A DNA stretch of 64,000 nt. Source: JAKAGZ01 sp963748105 (GTDB lineage: Bacteria; Bacteroidota; Ignavibacteria; Ignavibacteriales; Ignavibacteriaceae). The translations under genes and the position numbers were made by a program. This document shows, in pieces, positions 17,727 to 27,630 of this stretch. The notes under the pieces are model-generated. The model did no database searches. It had not been told where the DNA came from and saw only the letters and a list, made by a program, of their open reading frames with translations. How positions within the stretch are numbered: position 1 is the first letter of the stretch; each line of letters starts with the position of its first letter. The stretch spans positions 62,001-126,000 of the forward strand of contig CAVVHP010000005.1 in the NCBI GenBank assembly GCA_963748105.1, given 5' to 3'.

Positions 17727-18626
17727 ATGCTTTTTGTAGAGAATCTGGTAAAAGAATATAAAAATATCACCGCGGTTGATGACATTTCATTTTCTGTTAG
17801 TCCGGGCAAGATTTTTGGTTTGCTTGGACCAAACGGTGCCGGAAAAACTACAACAATAAGAACTGTCCTGAATATAATAAAACCAACCAGCGGAACTATT
17901 ACTTTTGAGGGCAGACCAATTTCAAACGATTTTTATAATTTAATCGGTTATCTTCCTGAAGATCGCGGATTATATAAAAAGAGCAAAGTTATTGATGTCG
18001 TTTTATATTTTGCATCGATTAAGAATATAGACAGACAAGCCGCACTGAGCGGTCTAAATTTCTGGCTGGAAAAACTGGGTATCGAAAATTACAGGGATAA
18101 AAAGATTGAAGAGCTTTCCAAAGGAAACCAGCAAAAAATTCAATTTATTATTTCTGTTTTGCATGATCCTAAATTATTAATTCTGGATGAACCTTTTTCT
18201 GGATTTGATCCGATCAATCAACAGATTATAAAAGAGGCAATTCTAACATTTGTAAGCTCAGGGAAACTAATAATACTCTCAACACACCAGATGGAAACCG
18301 CTGAGAAATTATGTTCGGAAATCTTATTATTGAATAAAGGGAAAGAGGTAAGGAAAGGAAACCTTGCATCAATTAAAAAGAATTTTGGTGTAAATAACGT
18401 AAAAATTGAATTTGAAGGTGAACCTTCATTTATAACCTCAATGCCGGAAGTTGTTTCTTCTGATATATATAGTACATATGCAGAAGTTCATTTGAAGGAA
18501 GATGTAAAGCCAGCCGATTTTTTATCAAAGATTTCACAAAAACTTTCAGTTAGTCATTTCTCAGGAATTGAGTCTACACTAAATAAAATTTTTATTGACC
18601 TGATTAACAAAAGTAATAATCAATGA
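17727..18626 (+). CDS. ABC-2 type exporter, ATP-binding subunit (NatA-like)
   Basis: Cytoplasmic ATPase of an ABC exporter. It is 299 residues with Walker A GPNGAGKTTT, signature LSKGNQQKIQ, Walker B LLILDEPFSGFDP and the switch His in STHQ. The LSKGNQQK form and DUF4162-like C-terminal tail (about 225-295) are typical of NatA/YhaQ-type sodium or unknown-substrate exporters. It overlaps the permease gene by four bases. Confidence 0.92.
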   Translation: MLFVENLVKEYKNITAVDDISFSVSPGKIFGLLGPNGAGKTTTIRTVLNIIKPTSGTITFEGRPISNDFYNLIGYLPEDRGLYKKSKVIDVVLYFASIKNIDRQAALSGLNFWLEKLGIENYRDKKIEELSKGNQQKIQFIISVLHDPKLLILDEPFSGFDPINQQIIKEAILTFVSSGKLIILSTHQMETAEKLCSEILLLNKGKEVRKGNLASIKKNFGVNNVKIEFEGEPSFITSMPEVVSSDIYSTYAEVHLKEDVKPADFLSKISQKLSVSHFSGIESTLNKIFIDLINKSNNQ

Positions 18627-19867
18627 ATAAAACTTTTGCAGTTGCAAAATGGGAATTTTTAGAAAAAATTAAGACAAAAGCATTTGTCATTTCTATGATT
18701 GTTACCCCAATTATTATTATAGCTTTTGCAATTTTACCGACCCTGCTTAGCACGCAGGAAGAAACATCTACAAAAGTCATTGGGATTATTGAGTCAACTA
18801 ATACTTACTTCCCGCTCATTAAAGAACGAACTGCATCAAAGAAACTGGAAAACAATCTCCCCCGTTATGTACTTATCAATTTAAATGACCCTAATAAGAC
18901 TAATAAGGAATTGCTCAGCCAGGCAGACAAAGAGATGTTTAATAACATATTAAACAGTTGTCTACTAATCAAAAATGCTCTTACTGATTCTGTCTCAATA
19001 CAGCTGCGAAGCAAAAACACAGTTAATTTCAGAGATATTAGATTTTTTGAACAAACTTTTAACAAAATCAGGGTTGGGCTAAAATTACAATCCGTCGGAA
19101 TTGATACGTCGCTAATAAATTACATAGAATCAGATATTGATATTACACCAATAAAAATTAGCAAAGAAGGAAAGGAATCTGAATCTGATTTTCTCATTGT
19201 TTTCTTTTCATCATTTATATTTATCATTCTTTTAATGATGATGATACTTTCCTCCGGTGGAATGCTGATAAGAAGTTTGCTGGAAGAAAAATCAAACCGC
19301 CTTATTGAAATATTAGTATCCAGCTGTACTCCGCAGCAATTGCTTACAGGAAAAATTTTGGGATTAAGCGCACTGGGCTTATTCCAAATGGCAATCTGGA
19401 GTTTAATAGGAATTGCCCTTGTTGGTTCAGCAACTGTGCCAGCAACTGTGTTTGAACATTTGCCATTAATGCTGCTTTACTTTTTAGCAGGTTTTATTTT
19501 TTATACCGCTCTTTTTGTAGGATTCGGTTCAATTGTGACTACAGAACAGGAAGCCCAACAATTAACAGGTTACATCAGTATGATTCTGATCCTCCCGATA
19601 GTCTTTGCAGTTACCGCTATTCAAAATCCTAACTCAACGATAATTCACGCTCTATCGTATTTCCCTTTGACAACCCCTTCCATTATGCTGCTAAGATTAA
19701 ATGTTGCACCCGTTCCATTTTATGAAATAGTTACAACAATGGGAATTTTAATTATCTCAATTTTAATTACAATCTACCTAACTGCAAAAATATTTAGAGT
19801 CGGGATTTTATCTTACGGGAAAAGACCCTCACTAAAAGAACTGGTCAATTGGTTTAGAGAGAAATGA
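18623..19867 (+). CDS. ABC-2 type exporter, permease subunit (NatB-like)
   Basis: Membrane partner of the preceding ATPase. The 414 residues start with a transmembrane helix (about 18-40) and a large extracytoplasmic domain (about 45-180). A cluster of five or six helices follows, beginning FLIVFFSSFIFIILLMMMIL. EEKSNRLIEILVSSCTPQQLLTGKILG is the conserved coupling-helix region of NatB/YhaP permeases. Substrate unknown; sodium or a small molecule is possible. Confidence 0.9.
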   Translation: MNKTFAVAKWEFLEKIKTKAFVISMIVTPIIIIAFAILPTLLSTQEETSTKVIGIIESTNTYFPLIKERTASKKLENNLPRYVLINLNDPNKTNKELLSQADKEMFNNILNSCLLIKNALTDSVSIQLRSKNTVNFRDIRFFEQTFNKIRVGLKLQSVGIDTSLINYIESDIDITPIKISKEGKESESDFLIVFFSSFIFIILLMMMILSSGGMLIRSLLEEKSNRLIEILVSSCTPQQLLTGKILGLSALGLFQMAIWSLIGIALVGSATVPATVFEHLPLMLLYFLAGFIFYTALFVGFGSIVTTEQEAQQLTGYISMILILPIVFAVTAIQNPNSTIIHALSYFPLTTPSIMLLRLNVAPVPFYEIVTTMGILIISILITIYLTAKIFRVGILSYGKRPSLKELVNWFREK

Positions 19868-19901
19868 TAATATATTTCCATCAAAAAATTGGTGAGGAAT
19901 T

Positions 19902-20849
19902 ATGCTGGTATTAGCATCGGCTCTGGCTGCTATAATTCCTATGTTTACATACATGACAATTATCTGGCGATTCGATAGATACGACCGTGAGCCTTTTGGA
20001 TTATTATTGAAAAATTATTTTTGGGGTGCGCTTGGTGCTATTATTCTTGCTTTAATTGCAAGCGGAGTTTTGGCAGGTTTTTTTTCATTTTTTATACAAT
20101 CAAAAGATTCACTTAATAAAACCGAAACAATTCTAATAGCTCCATTTGTTGAAGAAATAACAAAAGGAATTTTTCTTTTTATCACAGTTAGAAATATTAA
20201 ATTTGATAATATGACGGATGGCATTGTTTATGGAGGTGCAATCGGCCTGGGTTTCGGAATGACAGAAAATTTCCTCTATTTTATAGCTTATGGCAATTCT
20301 TTACAGGAATGGGTTACTATTGTAATTATCAGAACATTATTTTCCGCTGTAATGCACTGTGTATCAACAGCAACTTTTGGAGCTTTTCTTGGATATGCAA
20401 AATTTAAAGATAATACAACAAAGACATTATTGATTTCTTCAGGCTTAATCATAGCTATGTTTATCCATTTTGCCTGGAATTTTAGTGTAAGTTTTGAATC
20501 GACTGCAATGCTTGGTTTTCTTTTTATGATCTTTACCGTAATTATTTTTATTATTGTCTATTCAGTTTCAGTGAAAGGTGAAAGTAAAATAATATATGAT
20601 GAATTGTTACCCGAAGCTGAAAGTGGACTGATACCAATGAAACATCTTTCAATTTTGAATTCATCCTCAAGAAACAGGCACGGATGGATTGACGAAGGTA
20701 TCCGGAAATTATATGTTAGTGCAGCAACCACCCTTGCTTTCAGAAAAGTGGAATGGAAAAATTCCAAAGGACGTAGTAAGATTTATTACGAAAGTGAAAT
20801 TGAATACTACAGGAATTTTATATTGAATCTTTTATCAGAAAAAAAATAA
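19902..20849 (+). CDS. PrsW-family intramembrane metalloprotease
   Basis: Polytopic membrane protein of 315 residues with about eight helices. It carries the PrsW motif set: FVEEITKG (EExxK), GFGMTENFLYF (ExxxY-like), the His of MHCVSTATFGAFLG and the late HFAWN. PrsW proteases cleave anti-sigma factors or other membrane proteins. No sigma/anti-sigma pair is nearby; the ABC-2 exporter lies 34 bases upstream, so the client may be linked to it. The C-terminal 100 residues are soluble. Confidence 0.85.
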   Translation: MLVLASALAAIIPMFTYMTIIWRFDRYDREPFGLLLKNYFWGALGAIILALIASGVLAGFFSFFIQSKDSLNKTETILIAPFVEEITKGIFLFITVRNIKFDNMTDGIVYGGAIGLGFGMTENFLYFIAYGNSLQEWVTIVIIRTLFSAVMHCVSTATFGAFLGYAKFKDNTTKTLLISSGLIIAMFIHFAWNFSVSFESTAMLGFLFMIFTVIIFIIVYSVSVKGESKIIYDELLPEAESGLIPMKHLSILNSSSRNRHGWIDEGIRKLYVSAATTLAFRKVEWKNSKGRSKIYYESEIEYYRNFILNLLSEKK

Positions 20850-20862
20850 TATTAAATAAGTT

Positions 20863-21564
20863 ATGTTAAAACCTAATTGCTGCCTTTATTTACAGACATT
20901 TCACCCGGTTTTTAATAAGGAATGTATACCGGTTTTTGGTGAGCTGGATGCTGAACATTCTCTTCAATTATATACATCCCTCGTATTAAACCATAAGGAA
21001 AATTTAGACAAGATTTCAGAGCAATGTTCTGTGATTTATAGCTTTGATGAAAAAGATGCTGAGTTTCTTCCTGAAGAATTTCAGGGTATTAAAGAAAACA
21101 TAATATATACCGTTACATCAAATCCACACTCATCTGTAAAAATTCTTTTCGATAAATATTTCCCTGAGTATGATAATAACCTGGTAATCTATGCCGATTC
21201 TATTGGTAATTCAGGCGAGGGACTAACACGTGTACTTGATCTTATTTCAATTGAGTCTGATGCAGTTGCAATAGGAAAAAGCATGAATGGTGGTGTTTCA
21301 TTTGTCGGGTTCAATAATCTTAACCTCGAATTGCTTCAGGATATTAATTGGGACGATATGATTTATGAAAATCTTCTCAGGAAAGTTAACAGATATGATA
21401 ATTTTCTTTATGTATTGAATGACTCATTGACAATAAAATCCGTCCAGGATTTTAGGACCCTTTATTCTGAGCTCTCAAAAAAAGAAAGTCTGAAATATTG
21501 CAGTCAGGAAATGCATGAAAGATTCACACATCTTTTTATTGAATATAAGGATCTCCTGAGATGA
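20863..21564 (+). CDS. Divergent DUF2064-like (nucleotide-diphosphosugar transferase fold) protein
   Basis: A 233-residue protein without signal or membrane segments. The order of conserved patches resembles DUF2064/TIGR04282 proteins: an aspartate-bearing strand (LVIYADSIGNSGEGLTRVLD), a DAVAIGKSMNGGVSFVGFNN segment in place of the usual GPa-DGGYyLiG, and a tryptophan-containing NWDDMIYENLLRKV stretch. Key residues are altered, so activity is doubtful. It overlaps nadD by four bases (ATGA), so the two are co-translated. Family assignment is tentative. Confidence 0.55.
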   Translation: MLKPNCCLYLQTFHPVFNKECIPVFGELDAEHSLQLYTSLVLNHKENLDKISEQCSVIYSFDEKDAEFLPEEFQGIKENIIYTVTSNPHSSVKILFDKYFPEYDNNLVIYADSIGNSGEGLTRVLDLISIESDAVAIGKSMNGGVSFVGFNNLNLELLQDINWDDMIYENLLRKVNRYDNFLYVLNDSLTIKSVQDFRTLYSELSKKESLKYCSQEMHERFTHLFIEYKDLLR

Positions 21565-22136
21565 GTGCAGTTGGAATAATGGGCGGAACTTTCGATCCAA
21601 TACATTATGGGCATTTAATTACTGCGCAGGCAGTAAAAGAAATAAGAAATCTTGATAAAATTATTTTAGTCCCCTGCTATATTTCTCCTCATAAAACAGA
21701 CGAAAATAACCTAGACTCTCATCACAGACTGAAAATGATTGAGCTTGCAATTTCCGATCTTAAAGGATTTGAAGTAAATGATTACGAATTGAAAAAAGGT
21801 GGAATTTCGTACACAATAGACACACTTAGAAAATTAAAAGAATCCGATAATAATCTAGAGCTAATAATAGGATTTGACAACCTTGTAAAATTTGACACCT
21901 GGAAAAACCCGAATGAGATTCTGGAACTTGTTAAGGTGGTTGTAATGAGAAGAAAAATTGACGTAATACCAGAGAAAAAGAACAAATACTTTGATAAGGC
22001 AATTTTAGTCGATACACCATCAATTGAAATAAATGCAACGCAAATAAGAAAAAGAGTAAAAGACGATCTAATGATTGATTTTCTTGTCCCTAAAAAAGTA
22101 AAGGAATATATTTACGACTTAAACTTATACAAATAA
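21561..22136 (+). CDS. nadD: Nicotinate-nucleotide adenylyltransferase
   Basis: Adenylates nicotinate mononucleotide in NAD synthesis. The 191 residues contain the nucleotidyltransferase motif GGTFDPIHYGHL and the C-terminal INATQIRKRV (the ISSTxIR-type loop). Length is normal for NadD. PanC/CoaD-type alternatives are excluded by the GGTFDPIHxGHL form together with the FDNLVKFDTWKNP region. Confidence 0.93.
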   Translation: MSAVGIMGGTFDPIHYGHLITAQAVKEIRNLDKIILVPCYISPHKTDENNLDSHHRLKMIELAISDLKGFEVNDYELKKGGISYTIDTLRKLKESDNNLELIIGFDNLVKFDTWKNPNEILELVKVVVMRRKIDVIPEKKNKYFDKAILVDTPSIEINATQIRKRVKDDLMIDFLVPKKVKEYIYDLNLYK

Positions 22137-22150
22137 TAAGAAGCAACTCT

Positions 22151-23092
22151 ATGAAAATACTTGTTACGGGGGGAGCCGGCTTCATCGCTTCTCAAATATC
22201 CGACGCTTTCATAAATGAAGGTCACGAAGTTTTTATAATTGATAATCTTTCAACCGGTTTTGAAAAAAACATAAATCCAAAAGCAAATTTTATTAAAGCC
22301 GATATTTGTGATAAAAATCTGTCGCAGCTCTTTGAAAGAGAAAAATTTGATGTCGTAAATCACCATGCAGCACAGATGGATGTTCGCCGCTCTGTTGCTG
22401 ACCCGGCTTTTGATGCTAATACAAATATAATCGGTACAATAAATCTTCTCCAGAATTGTGAAAACACCGGAGTAAATAAATTTATGTTCGCTTCTACAGG
22501 TGGAGCAGTTTACGGTGAACAAGATTATTTCCCGGCCGATGAAAAACATCCTACTTCCCCGCTCTCTCCCTATGGAATATCAAAACTGGCTGTTGAGAAA
22601 TATTTATATTTTTATAATGCTCAGTATAAACTGAATTATTCGATTCTCAGGTATGCTAATATTTATGGGCCAAGGCAAAATCCCTTCGGTGAAGCTGGTG
22701 TGATTGCAATATTCACAACTAAATTATTAAACGGCGAACAACCGATAATTAACGGAAGTGGAAAACAGACTCGTGATTATGTTTTTGTTGGTGACGTTGT
22801 TAAAGCAAATCTCCTCGCTTTAAAAGATAATAACACAGATATCTATAATGTGGGCACAGGACTTGAAACCAATGTGAACGAAATATTCAATAAATTGAAT
22901 TCTATAATTGGCAAGGGCCAGCGGGAAAAGCACGGCCCTGCAGCTCCGGGTGAACAAATGAGAAGTGTTATTACTTCCGATAAATTATTTAACAAATTTA
23001 ACTGGCGACCAGATACTAGTTTGCAGAAAGGGCTGGAAAAGACAGTACAGTTTTTCAGTAAATTAAAATATTATAGTTTGAAAGATTACTAA
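22151..23092 (+). CDS. NAD-dependent sugar-nucleotide epimerase (GalE-like)
   Basis: Extended short-chain dehydrogenase of 313 residues with GGAGFIASQI (Rossmann), a serine/threonine ASTGGAVYG and the YGISK catalytic pair. YANIYGPRQNP is the substrate-binding region. Most like UDP-glucose or UDP-GlcNAc 4-epimerases; the exact sugar cannot be read. It overlaps meaB by one base (TAATG). It could supply UDP-sugars to the polysaccharide locus farther along, but this is inference. Confidence 0.85.
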   Translation: MKILVTGGAGFIASQISDAFINEGHEVFIIDNLSTGFEKNINPKANFIKADICDKNLSQLFEREKFDVVNHHAAQMDVRRSVADPAFDANTNIIGTINLLQNCENTGVNKFMFASTGGAVYGEQDYFPADEKHPTSPLSPYGISKLAVEKYLYFYNAQYKLNYSILRYANIYGPRQNPFGEAGVIAIFTTKLLNGEQPIINGSGKQTRDYVFVGDVVKANLLALKDNNTDIYNVGTGLETNVNEIFNKLNSIIGKGQREKHGPAAPGEQMRSVITSDKLFNKFNWRPDTSLQKGLEKTVQFFSKLKYYSLKDY

Positions 23093-24045
23093 TGATTAAA
23101 GAAGAATTTATAAAAAAATTATTTGAAAATGACAGGCGTTCTGTCGCAAGATCTATTTCTATTGTTGAAAGGAATAATCCAGAATCTGCAGAACTATTAA
23201 AAAATATTTTTGTAAAAGTTGGAAACGCTTACAGGATTGGAATAACCGGACCTCCCGGGGCAGGCAAAAGTACAATAACAAATCATCTTACTAAATTCCT
23301 GAGAAAGCAGGGAAAGACAGTCGGAATAATAGCTGTCGATCCAACCAGCCCTTTTACAGGTGGAGCACTTTTGGGTGACAGGGTAAGAATGTCTGACATC
23401 GGGCAGGACAACGGTGTTTTTATCAGAAGCATGGCAACTAGAGGAAGCCTTGGAGGATTGAGCAAAAAAGCGATCGATGCAGCCGATGTACTGGACGCTG
23501 CCGGTTATGATTTTGTGATAATGGAGACTGTTGGAGTTGGACAATCGGAACTGGACATTGCCCAGGCGGCTGATTCAACAATTGTTGTTCTTGTACCTGA
23601 ATCGGGTGATGCAGTACAGGCTATGAAAGCCGGCCTGATGGAAATTGCCGATTTCTTTGTATTGAATAAGAGTGATCGCCCTGGTGCACAACAAGCTTCG
23701 GCAGCATTAAAGACTATCCTGGCGATGCGCGGACACAATGAACTTTCCTGGATACCGAATATAATAAGATCAATTGCCTCTGAAAATAAAGGAATTCCTG
23801 AAATTGACGATGAAATAAACAGGCATAAAGATTATCTTATAAAAACCGGAAAATTTAAACTAAACCGAGAAAAAAGAATGAGAGTGAGAATAAAGGAATT
23901 GGTCGAAGAAAAATTAAGAAGTGAATTATGGAGTGAAAGTAGGGAAAATTCTTTAAATTTGTCATTAGAAAAGGTAGTTACTGGAAATCTTTCACCATAT
24001 CATATTGCGGAAGAATTACTGGTGAATTTTAAAAATCAAATTTGA
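23092..24045 (+). CDS. meaB: Methylmalonyl-CoA mutase-associated GTPase MeaB
   Basis: G3E-type GTPase that protects and gates cobalamin loading of methylmalonyl-CoA mutase. The 317 residues show Walker A GPPGAGKST, VDPTSPFTGGALLGDRVRM, the METVGVGQSE switch and NKSD. The mutase genes are not in the window. It lies upstream of an acyl-CoA dehydrogenase and a carboxylase subunit, fitting branched-chain or propionate catabolism. Confidence 0.93.
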   Translation: MIKEEFIKKLFENDRRSVARSISIVERNNPESAELLKNIFVKVGNAYRIGITGPPGAGKSTITNHLTKFLRKQGKTVGIIAVDPTSPFTGGALLGDRVRMSDIGQDNGVFIRSMATRGSLGGLSKKAIDAADVLDAAGYDFVIMETVGVGQSELDIAQAADSTIVVLVPESGDAVQAMKAGLMEIADFFVLNKSDRPGAQQASAALKTILAMRGHNELSWIPNIIRSIASENKGIPEIDDEINRHKDYLIKTGKFKLNREKRMRVRIKELVEEKLRSELWSESRENSLNLSLEKVVTGNLSPYHIAEELLVNFKNQI

Positions 24046-24070
24046 TCTTTATAAGAAAAAGGGAGAAGCA

Positions 24071-25235
24071 ATGGAAACCTTGGAAAAAGCATTTATTCCT
24101 CAGTTAAATGAAAATCAAACTATTATTAGGGATACCATCAGAGAATTTGCAGAAAAGAATATAAAACCCAGGGTAATGGAGTTTGATGAAACGCAGGAAT
24201 TTCCCATGGAAATTATGCGACAGCTCGGGGACCTCGGTTTCCTTGGAATTCTTGTGCCGGAAGAATACGGCGGTGCAAATCTCGGCTATATTGAATTTGC
24301 AACAATCATTGAGGAACTGGGAAGAGTTGATCCCTCTATTTCTCTTTCAGTTGCTGCGCATAACGGCCTGGGGACAAACCATATTAATATGTTTGCCAGC
24401 GAAGCATTAAAGAAAAAATATTTACCCGATCTGACAAGCGGCAAAAAAATTGCTGCCTGGGGATTAACCGAATCAGTTTCCGGAAGTGATGCCGGCGGGC
24501 TCAGAACCGTTGCTGAAAAAAAAGGCGACTATTATATACTTAACGGAAGTAAAACTTTCATAACCCACGGTACAGTCGGTGAGACAGCAGTAATAATGAC
24601 AATAACCGATAAAACAAAAGGCAAGAAAGGAATTTCAGCCTTCATTCTTGAAAAAGGAATGGAAGGTTTTATTGTAGGTAAGAAAGAAAATAAACTCGGT
24701 ATGCGCGCGAGCGATACTACACAATTAACTTTTGAAAACTGCAAAGTCCCGGCCGAAAATCTTGTAGGAAATGAAGGCGAGGGGTTTATTCAGGCAATGA
24801 AAATCCTCGAAGGCGGAAGAATTTCTATCGCAGCAGTAAGTATAGGACTTGCGCAGGGAGCGCTTGATGCGGCACTTAAATATTCCACGGAAAGACAACA
24901 GTTCGGAAAGCATTTATCAGAATTCCAGGCAATACAATTTAAATTGGCCGATATCGCGACAAATGTTGAAGCATCAAGACTATTAACTCTACGAGCCGCA
25001 CATATGAAAGACAATGGCATTCCTAATACAAAAGAAGCCGCTATGGCAAAATTATTTGCAAGCGAAGTTGCAGAAAAAGCATCGAGCGAGGCTGTACAGA
25101 TATTTCGGCGGTTACGGTTTTATTAAAGATTATCCGGTTGAAAAATTCTACCGAGATGTAAAACTTTTAACAATCGGTGAAGGTACTTCTGAGATTCAGA
25201 GAATTGTTATCGCGAGAGATTTACTTAAAGATTAA
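24071..25235 (+). pseudogene. Acyl-CoA dehydrogenase, frameshifted near the C-terminus
   Basis: FAD-dependent short/branched-chain acyl-CoA dehydrogenase. Seen are AAHNGLGTNHI, the FAD-binding WGLTESVSGSDAGGLR, the WxIxS-like THGTVGE segment and RQQFGKHLSEFQAIQFKLAD. The reading is open to about 25103, where one extra T in ATATTTCGG breaks the frame and stops at 25126. Removing it restores QIFGGYGFIKDYPVEKFYRD and the catalytic-base region plus GEGTSEIQR up to 25235 (387 residues, normal). Homopolymer expansion suggests a sequence error, but a real mutation cannot be excluded. The next gene, a carboxylase beta subunit, suggests a role in leucine or fatty-acid breakdown. Confidence 0.9.
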
Positions 25236-25287
25236 AATGGCTATAAAGTCTTTTCCATTTTCTCAGAGAAACTGATTAAAAATTATT

Positions 25288-26955
25288 ATGAAAAAAATCG
25301 GACAGAAATTAAAAGAAAAAGAATCCTTCTTAAAAAGAGATGACAATTATAGAAACCTTCTGCGAAAACTTGAAGCCGAAAGAGCAAAAGTAAAACTCGG
25401 TGGAGGACAAAAAGCTATTGACAGGCATAAAGTTAAAGGCAAAATGACCGCGAGGGAAAGAATAGCCCTCCTGCTCGATGATGAGAAATCCTTTTTTGAA
25501 CTCTCCACTTTTGCCGCCTACGGGATGTACAAGGAATACGGTGGCGCACCTTCATCCGGAACTGTTTACGGAATAGGAAAAATAAACGGTAAGAATTATT
25601 TAGTGGTTGCTAATGACGCAACGGTAAAAGCAGGCGCGTGGTTTCCGATTACTGCAAAAAAGAATCTGCGTGCACAGGAAATAGCTCTCGAAAATCATTT
25701 GCCTATTATTTATCTCGTAGACAGCGCAGGAGTTTTTCTTCCCCTGCAGGACGAAATTTTCCCCGATAAAGAACACTTCGGCAGAATTTTCAGAAACAAT
25801 GCTGTAATGTCCTCAAAAGGAATTCCGCAGATAGCCGCCATTATGGGACCGTGCGTTGCGGGCGGAGCTTACCTCCCCATTATGAGCGACGAAGCATTAA
25901 TAGTTGAAGGCGAAGGATCTGTGTTTTTGGCCGGTGCGCATCTTGTAAAAGCCGCTATAGGCGAAGTAATTGATAACGAAAGTCTCGGCGGAGCCAGGGT
26001 ACAGTCAAACATTTCCGGTGTTACTGATTATATAATGAAAAACGATGATGAGTGCCTGAAGCAGATCAGGAGCCTGGTTACAAAAACAGGTGAAAATGAT
26101 AAAGCAGGTTTTAGCAGAACAGAAAGTCATCCACCATCATTTCCTCCACAAGAAATTTATGGCGTACTGCCTGAAGACCCAATAAAGACTTATGATATGT
26201 ATGACGTGATTGCAAGAATAGTAGACGACTCAGAAATTGATGAGTACAAAGCAGGTTATGGTAAAACAATCATCACGGCTTATGCGCGTATTGACGGTTG
26301 GGCGGTTGGAATTGTGGCAAACCAGCGCACGGTTGTAAAAACCGAAGCCGACAAGGGAGCAAGCGAGATGCAGGTAGGCGGAGTAATTTATTCGGACAGC
26401 GCCGACAAAGCAACCAGATTTATTATGAACTGCAACCAGAAAAAAATTCCACTTGTATTTTTGCAGGACGTAACTGGTTTTATGGTTGGCAGCCGCGCCG
26501 AACATGGTGGAATAATAAAAGACGGCGCGAAAATGGTAAATGCTGTTGCAAATTCTGTTGTGCCTAAAATTACAATTATTGTCGGTAATAGTTTCGGAGC
26601 TGGGAATTACGCGATGTGCGGCAAAGCATATGACCCGAGATTTATTTTTGCGTATCCTAATGCGAAAATATCAGTGATGGGCGGCTCACAGGCTTCAAGT
26701 GTTTTACTCGACATAAAATTAAAACAGGCACAAAAAAGCGGCAAAGCTTTTTCTGAAGCAGATAAGAAAAAACTTCTCGATGAAATTATGCAGTCTTACG
26801 AAGACGCGAGCAGCCCGCTTTACGCGGCAGCACGATTGTGGGTAGATGAAATAATTGATCCGGCCAAAACACGCGAATACATTTCAATGTCACTGGAAGT
26901 AGCAAACAACAATCCCGAGATTCCACGATTTAATCCCGGAGTAATACAAACGTGA
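25288..26955 (+). CDS. Acyl-CoA carboxylase carboxyltransferase (beta) subunit, methylcrotonyl-CoA type
   Basis: Biotin-dependent carboxyltransferase of 555 residues with both crotonase-like halves. The first has QDEIFPDKEHFGRIFRNNA and GPCVAGGAYLPIMSDEA; the second has TGFMVGSRAEHGGIIKDGAKM and GNSFGAGNYAMCGKAYDPRF. These patches are closest to methylcrotonyl-CoA carboxylase beta, with propionyl- or geranyl-CoA carboxylase as alternatives. The biotin carboxylase/BCCP alpha subunit that normally neighbours it is absent from the window. The TGA stop overlaps a GTG (26952) that probably starts the next gene. Confidence 0.88.
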   Translation: MKKIGQKLKEKESFLKRDDNYRNLLRKLEAERAKVKLGGGQKAIDRHKVKGKMTARERIALLLDDEKSFFELSTFAAYGMYKEYGGAPSSGTVYGIGKINGKNYLVVANDATVKAGAWFPITAKKNLRAQEIALENHLPIIYLVDSAGVFLPLQDEIFPDKEHFGRIFRNNAVMSSKGIPQIAAIMGPCVAGGAYLPIMSDEALIVEGEGSVFLAGAHLVKAAIGEVIDNESLGGARVQSNISGVTDYIMKNDDECLKQIRSLVTKTGENDKAGFSRTESHPPSFPPQEIYGVLPEDPIKTYDMYDVIARIVDDSEIDEYKAGYGKTIITAYARIDGWAVGIVANQRTVVKTEADKGASEMQVGGVIYSDSADKATRFIMNCNQKKIPLVFLQDVTGFMVGSRAEHGGIIKDGAKMVNAVANSVVPKITIIVGNSFGAGNYAMCGKAYDPRFIFAYPNAKISVMGGSQASSVLLDIKLKQAQKSGKAFSEADKKKLLDEIMQSYEDASSPLYAAARLWVDEIIDPAKTREYISMSLEVANNNPEIPRFNPGVIQT

Positions 26956-27630
26956 CAGGCTCTAGCGCATTCGCGTTTAAAGTTTGGATCTATATTTATT
27001 GCAATACTAACTTTATTTTTAGTTAGCCAAAACCTTCAGGCCCAGCAGAGTAAACTATCCAAAGGCGTAAATTATATTTCAGAATTCATCGCTTCAGATT
27101 ATTTCAAAGATCTTTCAAAAACCAACAGTGATCTCGCTCTGGCAGATACTATTTATTTGAGAGCTGTGCATTATAAAAACTACGACTATTCAGAAGCTTT
27201 ACTGGCTTTAACATTTGCCTGTGTTCCTTACAGAAAAGTGCCTGTAAAATTGCCATTACTAAACATAGTTTTGTACTACCCTTTAACCTCCGCCGACAAA
27301 GAGACATATTTAACAAAGAATGAAAATCTACCCCAAAATCTATACTTCGATTCTCCCTCTAACTCCTTTGGGGATAAGGACAAACTAGCACATTTTTTCG
27401 GCAGCGCATACCTTTCCTACTCGTCAAAAGTTTTTGATTTCGGAAATCTAATTGGTTATTTTGTAGAGTCTTTCGAGGATGAATTTAAGGTTCAGTCACA
27501 GATTGATACACGCGATATGATGACAAACACACTGGGGAATATTTTTGGCAAGATATTAAAAGAGAATAAGAATATTCTGCCGTCACAGGTTTTTATTTTA
27601 CGAACTTTTCAATACCTGATAATCTTATGA
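26952..27630 (+). pseudogene. Secreted YfiM/DUF2279-like protein, apparent frameshift in signal peptide
   Basis: An open frame runs from the carboxylase stop to 27630 but has no ATG/GTG before a TTG at 27157, which would remove the hydrophobic SIFIAILTLFLVSQNLQAQQ signal peptide. A GTG at 26952 (GTGA overlap with the carboxylase stop) reads MTGSSAFAFK in another frame; deleting one G at 26982 joins it to the signal peptide and gives about 225 residues. The C-terminal half has DKLAHFFGSAYLSY and FVESFEDEFK, resembling the DKxxH/E-x-x-D pattern of YfiM/DUF2279 proteins. Function unknown. It overlaps the regulator gene by four bases. Confidence 0.6.

Noticed and set aside
27157..27159. TTG as start of the small secreted protein
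   Set aside because: It would discard the in-frame hydrophobic signal peptide encoded just upstream, so the GTG at 26952 with one frameshift is preferred.
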